From: Paroedura picta
Taxonomy: Eukaryota; Chordata; Lepidosauria; Squamata; Gekkonidae
Reading direction: 5' to 3'
DNA length: 64,000 nt
Assembly (NCBI RefSeq): GCF_049243985.1
Contig: NC_135381.1
Location: 25,096,345 to 25,160,344, forward strand
Part shown: piece by piece, positions 55,510 through 64,000 of the stretch
Numbering within the stretch: the stretch's first letter is position 1
Layout of the letters: the number at the start of each line of letters is the position of its first letter
Translations under genes and position numbers: made by a program
Notes under the pieces: generated by a model
The model's input: only the letters and a program-made list of their open reading frames with translations
What the model was told of the DNA's origin: nothing
Database searches by the model: none

Positions 55510-55849
55510 AAGAGTAATATAAGTGGTGTTTATTCACATTCAGGACTGATCATGGAGGACACAAGTTCTGTGCACAATTCTGATTTTCTCTGTCTGCTTT
55601 AGTCATTTCTTTTCCCCTGTTTTAAAAGTCATTTCTCTTCTCTTGAAAGCAAGGGGGAGGTCCTTTCCTGAGGCACCCAAATCATTGTAAATAGCCCCTG
55701 CTACAGTCCCCACTCTTTCACAAGTTGATTGTTTTGTTTGCCACTGTAACTGGCAAATTTGTATCAGCAATATAATAACAACAGTTCCCAATAAATAACA
55801 GTTTGGTCTGACTGGACTGTGACTCCGTTTTTGTGGTTTCTGTCTGATG

Positions 55850-56320
55850 GTTGGAGGCTCATTCAACTGTCTTGACCTAATGCCTGGTGGAAGAGCTCCT
55901 TTTTGCAGGCCCTTCAGAGTCCCTGCTATCCTCTGGGAGCTCATTCCACCAGGTGGGAGCCAAGACTGAGAACACCCTAGCTCTAGTCATTGACAGATGA
56001 GCTTCCCTGGGGGCCAGGGGTTGCCAGTTTGTTGGTGGTTGAGGAGTGTAAAGCTCCTTGGAGGGCATAGGTGGAGAGGTAGAGAGGCGGTTTCTCAGAT
56101 ACTCAAGGCCCAGATCACATATGGCCTTGAAGGTGATTAACAGAACCTTAAGCCTTATCCAGGAGTCATCTGGTTGCCAGTGCAGCTGTTGGAGTGTGGG
56201 CCGAACATGGGCCCTAAGAACCCTGGCTGCTACATTCTGCACTAGTAGGAGTTTCCGGGTCAGGGATAAGGGTAGGTCTGCATAGAGTGAGTTGCAGAAA
56301 TCCAACACTGGTACCACGCA
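55850..56320 (-). mobile_element. L2-clade LINE, C-terminal coding part
   Basis: On - a 146-codon frame reads VLDFCNSLYADLP, LLLVQNVAARVL, then LQQLHWQPDDSWIRLKVLLI TFKA and PTWWNELPEDSRD, the typical end of L2 reverse transcriptase. It is open across about 440 bp despite truncation at both ends. Confidence 0.8.
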
Positions 56321-56354
56321 CCCCTAAAGATGTCAGGGGTCATTGGGGTCACTA

Positions 56355-56558
56355 AGGTGACCAGATTTTAACATTGGTAAATCAGGACACCATTGACCAG
56401 GGAGATTCTTGATTAAAAATTTGGTCTATATGGAGCAACAAAAAGTTTCATAGAATGCAAAAATAGTATTGTAATATATATATTTTTACTTGCAACATAA
56501 GTACTATTTGCCAGGTGCCCCCAGATGTCCCTCCAAAAGTGGGACAATCTGGTCACCT
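56355..56558. mobile_element. Tc1/mariner-like MITE
   Basis: Perfect 13-bp terminal inverted repeats AGGTGACCAGATT / AATCTGGTCACCT flanked by TA on both sides (56353-56354, 56559-56560), total 204 bp, no coding frame. TA duplication is the mark of Tc1/mariner insertion. Confidence 0.75.
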
Positions 56559-56879
56559 TAGTCTAATTCCCAATGGTCCCAGACCTAACTGAGTTTCACT
56601 CACCTCCATTTTGAAGGTGTTATGGCTTAGAGATTGCCCTCCTTCCTCTGGGGATGTAAAAGGTCCTTCTCTAGTCCTGTAAGCCTTCAACTAGGTAAGC
56701 TTATGGTCTGAAGTGGGATATGGGCTAAGGATAGAAGTCTTTGCTCCTTCTCCAGCCCTCCACCAGGAGGTGGAGGGAATATCTCTTGTTCCCTGACTGA
56801 GAGTGGGCTGTCAGTGTCGTCTGTCTGTTCACACCAGGCAACCTTGGCTGTGTTCCATATTGAAGTTCAGGGAATCTCT

Positions 56880-58030
56880 ATGTTTTAAAATAAGCTCTCC
56901 CAGCACTTTCTTCAGGGCCTAATGAAGATGTTTTCTCCTAAGTCCAGAGTGGTCCCTATCAATAGAACTGGCAATCTTGATAGGACTCCTGCTAAACCAC
57001 TGGGTTTGGTTCTTCTAGCCATCCTCACAAGGAAGACTGCCTTTCTGATCGCCATTATGTCTGTTAGTAAGATTGCTGCCTTTAGGTTGGACACCCCTTA
57101 TTTTCAGTTTTTCCCTAATAAAATGGATCTGCACCCTAGCACAGGTTTCCTACACTGAACGGTCTCCAATTTTCATCTGGCCCAGGAGGTAATCCACCCT
57201 GCATTTTTTTCCTGACCCCTCAGAGACAGAGAAGCACTCCTAGATGCTAAAAGAGTGTTACTGTTCTATATACACAGGATAAAACAATTTAGGTAATCAA
57301 ATTCTTTGTCTGTTATTAGGGACCCAATAAGGGGAAAGCGGCTTCCACACACATGCATGCTGGATGGTCTCAGCGATAAGGTCAGCCTATGCTGTGACTT
57401 GGATCCCTTACCTGTTAATTGTTCAGGCACACTCTTTGAGGGCCATAGGTTTGCTGGCTGCATCCCAGTGTCACATATCATTGGTGGAGATCTGCAGAGC
57501 TGAGACCTGGACAAGAGAAGACATTCATTTATGCTGTTGACCTTCAAGACAAAAGAGACACTGAATTTGGGAAAGTTGTATTATATTCCCTGCTTGAGGA
57601 GCTCATCCCTCCTCCTGAGATAATCAAGAGAAGGTCCCAATGTGCAGCTACATCACAAGATGGAAAATGAAAACATGGTTGCACTTACCTGTTACCCTTG
57701 TTCATGGATGCCTTGTGTACAGACACACATTCCCTCTCTCCCTCCCCACGATGAGCTCCATCTAGAGGTTGAACAGTAACAGGCCCAATTCCAAAGCCTA
57801 CTTGGTTTGGGATTGCAGAAGCAGTTCAGAACTGAGGGTAGGGACACTGCACCCTCAGGTCACGCGATGCATTCAGCAGGAAACTAGGTGCATGCATGTT
57901 TCAAAGGAGTGGGATCACCCCCATTAGGAGATTAGCTCTAAAGGTTTCCCCCAGCCAACCTGCGCTTGTGCAGTCTCAATGTGTGTCTGCACACAAGAAG
58001 TTAGTGAACAACTGTTAAAGGTCAGTGCAA
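56880..58030 (+). mobile_element. DIRS-type retrotransposon fossil, tyrosine recombinase and 3' region
   Basis: The + strand carries recombinase similarity: a 'LTRKTAFLIAIMSVSKIAAF' region near 57.03 kb and, near 57.48 kb, a block close to 'ICRAETWTREDIH', the end of DIRS recombinases. The following 500 bp (CTTACCTGTTACCCTTGTTC, GTACAGACACACATTCCCTC) resemble the terminal region of vertebrate DIRS elements. Broken, with several interruptions. Old. Confidence 0.65.
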
Positions 58031-58100
58031 CCATGTCATCCACATCTTTCGGATGGAATGGAGCCTGCATTTGCAGTGTGGACTAAAATACTATAATGAT

Positions 58101-58245
58101 AGATTCAAATGAGTCAGACTATGATCTTCTTCCATATTCATATTCCCTGTCATGTAAGAAGATCATAGTCTGCTTGCACTCAAAAGCTCACACCTCGAAT
58201 AAATCTTTGTTGGTCTTAAAGGTGCTACTGGACTCTGATTTTAAA
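58101..58245. mobile_element. Penelope-like (family A) fragment with small palindrome
   Basis: CTTGCACTCAAAAGCTCACA, AATAAATC and TTGTTGGTCTTAAAGGTGCT in the + orientation, preceded by an inverted pair CAGACTATGATCTTCTT / AAGAAGATCATAGTCTG (about 58113-58164). The hairpin next to the GAAA position has been replaced by this longer palindrome. Confidence 0.5.
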
Positions 58246-58249
58246 ATCC

Positions 58250-58730
58250 TATAATGTGAGAGGGGGTTTCCTGTGGTTTTGGACGTGCAGGGAAAGTCCA
58301 GCGCTCGTTGACTTGTTAGTGCAATATACTGTATTCCTTGTGTGCACAAATGAGGAAGCGCAGATGTTTGTTTGAAGCCCTATCATTTGGCTGTAAATGT
58401 CATGTTAAGGCCAGCCTCCAATTTGTGTGGGACACACAGAGCTTTGACCTCATTATTTCCCTTCTAACACAATGTGACTGGGGAAACATTTGCAAGGTGA
58501 AAAATCTGAGAATGTAATGGGTTATCTGGTTCTCAAATTAACATTTACAAATTGACTCCTGGCAGTCTTTAATTCCCTCCCTTAACTTCAACGTCATATG
58601 TGAGTCTAACTGGGAGGAATACTGGCATTGATGGTGGGGCAACGTAGGAGGGCATCTTCAGGGAAGAGACTGAAGGTCCGAATATGCACAGGGTGGACTG
58701 CCCAAGCTGGCGGCGACAGGGCTTCAGGGC
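58250..58730. other. Intergenic, possible regulatory sequence
   Basis: 58380-58640 is repeat-free with balanced composition. No gene. Confidence 0.3.
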
Positions 58731-58734
58731 AAAT

Positions 58735-59220
58735 CCCTGATTATGCCCAAAGTCACTGACCAGGCCCTGGGAAGGCTTGCGGTAAGGGAACGCTGATTCT
58801 TGTGGGTTCCTGGTGCTGCTGTGGGTGCTGGTGAGGGCTAGGCTAGGCCGGTCTAGTGCATAATCAGAGGAGCCGGGCCCAGCTCCTCCCCTGACCTATG
58901 CCTCTTGCTCCTGTCAGCTTGGCAGAGCTGAACGGCGCATCCCCCCCACCCCCACCTTGGTGGGAGAGCAGCATGCCACTCCCCGCCATTGTGCAGTGGG
59001 GGCCCCATGCCCCCCGCTCCCCCCCCCCACTGCCTCCGGGCTGTGTATCGGGCTTTCCAGCCCTGGCATTCTGTGCATGTGTGCAAAACACCAGGGCAGT
59101 CTGCATATGCTGGAGGATTCCTCCCCCGTGCACATGCTGAAAGCACTGGGGCATGCTGCCCCAACGCAATGCCCAGCAGCAGCCTGGTTTGGCTGCTGCT
59201 TTGCATAACAGGTCAAGGAG
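58735..59220 (-). repeat. Unclassified GC-rich interspersed repeat, copy 2
   Basis: Reversed relative of the block at 21.2-21.7 kb. On - it has GGCGGGGAGTGGCATGCTGC, TCTCCCACCAAGGTGGGGG, then a GAGGCAT...GTAGGTCAGG-like stretch. CTGATTATGC (58733) and GTGCATAATCAG (58856) recall the ends of copy 1. The open frames are GC by-products. Confidence 0.5.
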
Positions 59221-59224
59221 AGAT

Positions 59225-60700
59225 TAAGCTCCTTTTCTACCCTGTAACACCCCCCCCCTCCCATTCTTGGTAGCCTGATTAATTGCAGGGTTAAAACCAC
59301 AGTTTACTCAAGATGACATCTGTTTTGGCCCTTAGTAAGTGTGGCATAGAAGGTTACAGTCAACACTACCCACCAGAATTAACAGCCCTACTGTTGTTTG
59401 CATGAGTGAGGAACTTTAATCTTGGTGGCTCTGATTCTTTTCGGTTCCAGTTTAATACTGTGCCTGTTTCAAGAGCCTAGCTATCCTGTCACTTAAGGAT
59501 AAGGTGGGCTGTCGGTTTTAGAAGGTGATGTGAGCTTTTAGAAATCTGTTTCCTTCCATCTCCTCTTCAGTTAGTTGGCTTCTGAGTTATATTGTATCAG
59601 GCACATGGGGTTGTCATTCTTATGCTTAGCTAACACTGAACGTTCAGCATTGTTAATGGAATGGGGACCATGTCTCTCTGCTTACCACACTGTCTGCACT
59701 GTCTAACCAGCTTGATCCATACAATCCATATCCAGCTCAAAGTCAGGAGGCTGTAGTTAGTATTCTGTATGATTATCATCAGGATAAGGCCTTGTTGCTT
59801 TTGTTTACTTTCCCAGGGCAAGCTCTGTTGTTTGGTATTCCTTGCTCTCAGATCAAATGTTAAGATATGTTTGCTGTTGACCTCATTTTAAAAGCCCTCT
59901 AGAGAAGCAGACTGAAAAGGTTGATAGAAGCTGGCATGGTTATTCATTATGAATGGTAAAGCACATTGCCTTTATTTTCATTAATTTTACATAGAAATCA
60001 GATGCAATGCTACATTCTTGTCTTGCTTTCAGAGCCCTTGTATTCTGTGCGCAGAGCAGATAATGGAAAGAGAAATGTGGAGGCAGGCTCTTTTTCTCTC
60101 CCCCCTCCAGCTCATCAAGTGAACATGATTAAAGAGAGTTGATTTTAGCTAATGAAAAGAGATGTCATTCTGCCCAGAATTTGGCCAGCAAGACAAATCA
60201 CTTAGTATTGTTGATAAATTTTAGGCACCCTGAAGAACTGTTCAAGTTTGTCCATTGCCAAAGAAATTACGTGTTACACAGATGCAAAGTGCGGAATCAT
60301 TTTGAAGCATTCAGGGAAACCTCAACCACCTGCACCAATAGATTAATAATAATAATACATTTATAAAGCACCTGGACAGCTATACACTCACTGTGCAGTA
60401 ATTTTCTTAAAATGACAGGATGCTGTGTACAGGTTTACAATCTAAGAGTCAAACTAGACATGATGTTTTTCCACAAGTCGGGTTTGGTTTCCTCTGACTG
60501 TACTCATGCTCTTAATAGTCGAATGGCAGCTGCTGGGCTCAAGCACTGCAGGGGCCTGTTGCAGATCATGGTGGGGCCAGGAGGGACTTCAGCAGCTGTA
60601 GGAAGATGATGTTTAAAAATAAAGCAATAGCTTAATTAGAAACCAATAAGAAGGGGAAGCCAATGAAAGGAGTATAAAACAGAAGAAATTGAGACTTTGT
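59225..60700. other. Intergenic, no gene seen
   Basis: Mostly unique AT-rich sequence. 60.06-60.30 kb has GATTAAAG, TTGATTTTAGCTAATG and similar words and no repeats. A short AAT-rich microsatellite lies near 60345. Confidence 0.35.
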
Positions 60701-60717
60701 GGGATTTAGGAGTATCT

Positions 60718-61255
60718 GTGGCAAATTGGCAGAGCGTCTGCTTTGCCTTCAAAAGGTCACGGGTTCAATAACCAGCACCTCCAGTTAAAACTATCAAGTA
60801 CTAGGTCATGTGAAAGACCTCTGCATGAGGCTTGGAGAGCTGCTGCCAGTCAGAGCAGACGATACTGTCCTTGATACCTCTTTAAGTATTTGAAAGCTTG
60901 TCACTTGGAGGAGGGCAGGATGCTGTTTCTGTTGGCTGCAGAGGAAAGGACACGCAGTAATGGGTTTAAACTTCAAGTACAACGATATAGGCTAGATATC
61001 AGGAAAAAAATTTTCACAGTCAGAATAGATCAGCAGTGGAATAGGCTCCCTAAGGAGATGGTGAGCTCCCTCTCACTGGCAGTCTTCAAGCAAAGGTTGG
61101 ATACACTCTTTTCTTGGATGCTTTAGGATGCTTAGGGCTGATCCTGCGTTGAACAGGGGGTTGGACTAGATGGCCTGTATGGCCCCTTCCAACTCTATGA
61201 TTCTATGATAGATAAATTAACTCATTCAATAGAAGGCAGCTTCATGTACTAAGAA
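60718..61255 (+). mobile_element. tRNA-derived SINE split by a CR1 insertion
   Basis: Head with box-A-like TGGCAGAGCGTCTGCTTTGC and box-B-like GGTTCAATAAC, then GTGAAAGACCTCTGCATGAG and CTGCTGCCAGTCAGAGCAGA. The SINE tail AATAGAAGGCAGCTTCATGT appears at about 61230, after the CR1 at 60878-61209. The CR1 therefore inserted into an existing SINE. Confidence 0.65.
60878..61209 (+). mobile_element. CR1 LINE 3' end nested in a SINE
   Basis: A 78-codon frame (60890-61126) reads EERTRSNGFKLQVQRYRLDI and QQWNRLPKEMV, nearly identical to the CR1 at 39.7-40.5 kb, followed by GGTTGGACTAGATGGCCTGT and the CTATGATTCTATGAT end. Young. Confidence 0.9.
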
Positions 61256-61259
61256 AACT

Positions 61260-62515
61260 GCAGCTGTTACTTACCTAAAAGATGCTGATTGTGGCCACAG
61301 GGTAGGGTGGGGAGGAGGAGAGCTTGGTGTGGTGAAAGTGGCTCATGGCAACGGCCCTTCCTGGCTGGCATTTTCTATGATTGATGTGCATCTAGTACTT
61401 TTATTAGTAGTAATAAAGATAATATTTTTAAAAAGAGAAGGGAAAGGGGAATAAGAACTGGAGGCTTGCCATTAGAGAAGTCGGCTGTAGGTGCAAAGGT
61501 CTGGCTGTATTGGGCCCTGACCCTTGGCCATCCTTCTTTGACGGTTGTGTGGACTTATATTGCCCTTTGTTGCTTCCATACAAGGCCCCTTGCTGCTGTG
61601 CATGGCTGGGCTGGGGGAGGGACTAGTAGCTTGTTTTGTTACTTCCTTTAGTGGCTTCCTAGTGCCTGCACCCATCTAGGGGAGGCACGAGCTTGTTTCT
61701 GTAACATCTCAGCAAATGTGCTGTATAGCATGGGGTTGTGGTGTGGCACCTTGATGCTGTAGGGTTTCCTGAACAAAAAGGGGGACAAGGCAAGGTCAGA
61801 GGTGGGCTGTGGAATCCAGGGACCCGGTTTCTGCAGGTGGAAGTGCAGGTGAAAACTGCCACCTTTAGATGCCTTGGGAAAGTCTCTGACATAATACAAG
61901 TTTATTATCTCACAGAGAGTTCCACTGACCCTTTCACTTCATACTTTCACAAGCCAGGGGCAAGGGTCCAGTGAGCAAGTGGTTGGCCACACTGACTATC
62001 AACCACTTCAGCAGGCCACAGCACCCTCCCTTGCTCATAAAACACTGGGCAAGCCACGGCTAATGCATAAGACGTCGCATTAAATCTTCTGAAAAAATCC
62101 AATTCTCAGTCCATTTTTTAAAATGAGTATTTTGATTTTTCTTATTCGTACCCTTATTTGGGTATTTCTAACAGAACTGACACCAAAGTCCCAGGGCATC
62201 CTTGCTGAATGATGAGGGAGTCCCCCATAATCATCAGCAAGTCATATATCAGCAAGTGATATAGCAGGCAAGTCATTACCCCCCCCCCCCATATTAAATG
62301 ATGACGACTGTGGGGTGACCAACCTTGCTCAAAAGTTAATAAAAATCAAGTAATAGCAAAGCTGAATGCATCCCACAGACGCCATGCCAACGAATGCAGG
62401 TGTTGCTCCCAAGGCCTAGGTCGCTTCCCCACGTGGACTCAATCATATACTTTGATGCCCAGAAAACAATGCTGTGACCAACAACAAACAACAACAGCTG
62501 ATGATCATCAGGACC
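61260..62515. other. Intergenic, no gene seen
   Basis: Opposing short frames near 61.5-61.9 kb do not resemble known proteins. A C run lies at about 62279-62291. No recognised repeat. Confidence 0.3.
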
Positions 62516-62520
62516 TGAAG

Positions 62521-62859
62521 TTACACAACCACATTAGTGTGCACATATGAGCAGAACTCATTGGAATGCCAGCGCCCAATAGCCTGAATGTGCTCATGAC
62601 CCAGGTCCTTGATTGGTGCCTGAATGGTGGCCACAATGCAAAAGGAATGGGAACTGGATCCTGCTGGGGCCAGTCCCAAATCCTTCAGGCAGAGGCACAA
62701 AACATCTGTGGTTTGAAACCTGGATAGATTGGTTCTATTTGCAGGATAAAAAGGTGCCCTGAACCAGAGGCAAAATTTGTAAAAGGTGACCACACAAGTA
62801 ACTGGGTAAGCAGAGCAATCTCCTCTAGGAATTAGCACACCAATTGCACACCTGCCCAT
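62521..62859 (-). mobile_element. Tyrosine-recombinase fragment of a mobile element (fossil)
   Basis: The - strand frame ends with motifs of element-encoded tyrosine recombinases: LGLAPAGSSSHSF, then IQAIGRWHSNEFCSYVHTN, fitting the H-x-x-R and G-R-W...Y parts of the catalytic domain. Upstream 'FRAPFYPANRTNLSRFQ' also fits. Such domains occur in Ngaro/DIRS-type retrotransposons and in Crypton DNA elements; which one is unclear. Only the C-terminal part is seen; treated as a broken fossil. Confidence 0.55.
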
Positions 62860-62879
62860 CTAGCCATTTTTTGCTTTCC

Positions 62880-64000
62880 TCAAATTAATACGGAACTGCA
62901 TGCCAGCCCACCAGACATCATTGGCCCTGATGGCCCAATCACCCTGGTCACAGCAAGATCAAGATCCTCCCACTCCTGCCAGAACACTCGAACATCAGAG
63001 CCATGCTACAAACACAGTACCCAAAGTGCTCTGATGGAATCCTGCCACACAGTTGCAAACAAGCCTGCTACAGAAAGGCAGCTCTCTGACCCCTTTTCAA
63101 ATTCTGATCAAATCTCTAAATAATTGCCAATATTTTTGTCTTTAATATTCATATTTTTAAAAATAAATAAATCATCTATGCCTTCCCAAAACAGGAACAG
63201 AGGCTCAACCCATGAGGCTGTGAAGCCAAAAAGAAATTCCTCCAGAAACCTTACAGCCACCTCTCACCAGATCTGGAAGAACTTAGCTGCATTCCATGAG
63301 GCTGAGGTGGTTGCAGTAGGTATCCGGCTGAAGAAATTGTCATCAGCAAAGTGGTGAACCTCAGCAGCGTGAGTGGCAAAAGAGGCTGGGCATCCACTCT
63401 GGCCATCCTTTTAAGCCTGCAAACCTGCCAAACCATTCCCATTCCAGCCACAATTCAATGTGGCTGGTTGGACAGCTTCCCGTGTGGCCAGGTCATGCAG
63501 GAAGAGACTTGCCTCCTCCCTTTGTCCCTCCAGAGCGCTTCCCACCTTGAGCACTTCCCACCTTGAACTTGGAATAACAAATATCCTACTTCTCTTGAAC
63601 CAATCAAAAATGGCCTTTGAGTTGGATCCAATCTTTATGTGCTACTCATTGAATCATTTGCTGAAGTCAGTCTGGATTTATATAATAAACAGCGTTAAGA
63701 AAAACAAATATGGAAATGTAAAATTTATATTCAATAGCTTGAATGCTTTATTGATAGTATAAAATGAAATGGATTCTGAGTGTCCACCCCACAATTTGAG
63801 ATTAGAGGATATAGCATATTCTTGGTTGTTCTTATCCTCAGTACTCAGTATGTGAGTGCTCTGAATGCAATCACTTGAGTCATAAATACAGACACCACAA
63901 AAAGCATGACAGCATGATATTTGCTGCACCTTAACACAAAAGAGGCAGGTGGAGAAAGGAAGAGTTTGTATGAATGAAATGCTTTGTTTCACCAGGCTTG
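62880..64000. other. Intergenic to window end, no gene supported
   Basis: 63.2-63.5 kb is somewhat GC-rich with short frames on both strands and may belong to the recombinase-bearing element. The last 400 bp are AT-rich without features. Confidence 0.3.

Noticed and set aside
58853-59300. Overlapping frames of 80-128 codons on both strands
   Set aside because: Same GC-rich repeat family as at 21.2 kb; no protein family fits.
60718-60790. tRNA-like sequence with A- and B-box motifs
   Set aside because: No acceptor stem closes, and the downstream sequence matches a SINE body, so it is the head of a SINE rather than a tRNA gene.

Overview
The window is vertebrate nuclear DNA, most likely from a squamate reptile (a lizard). 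The evidence is spliced genes with conserved vertebrate proteins, CpG-island promoters, and a squamate-type repeat load: Sauria SINEs with ACCTTT tails, CR1 and L2 LINEs, DIRS fossils and many copies of a short palindromic hAT element. The species cannot be named from the sequence.

Region 1 (about 2.5-26.2 kb) holds all the genes I can support. TMEM185A lies on the + strand: seven coding exons, 350 aa, with a CpG-island promoter and a clear polyadenylation signal. Next, also on +, is an HSFX/HSFY-type heat-shock-factor gene with two coding exons and 447 aa. EOLA1 follows on the - strand: a 155-aa ASCH-domain protein in one coding exon, with its own CpG island 2 kb upstream. The same three genes are neighbours in human Xq28, so this is a conserved block that in lizards need not be sex-linked. 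The genes share no pathway that I can see. TMEM185A is a multi-pass membrane protein, HSFX a putative DNA-binding protein, and EOLA1 a small ASCH protein.

Region 2 (about 26.2-64 kb) has no recognisable host gene. It contains L2 and CR1 LINE 3' ends, tRNA-derived SINEs, hAT and Tc1-like miniature elements, DIRS-type fossils (reverse transcriptase and tyrosine recombinase pieces), a second tyrosine-recombinase fragment, and two unclassified repeat families. Between the repeats are AT-rich unique stretches that could be regulatory.

The most unusual signals are three. First, two repeat families carry hammerhead-ribozyme-like folds: one has seven copies, several arranged head-to-head, and the other has a single copy near 41.95 kb. 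Second, a palindromic hAT element near 39.4 kb has suffered a 55-bp inverted duplication of its flank inside its own target-site duplication. Third, another hAT copy near 31.2 kb is extended by 70-bp tandem copies of half element plus flank.
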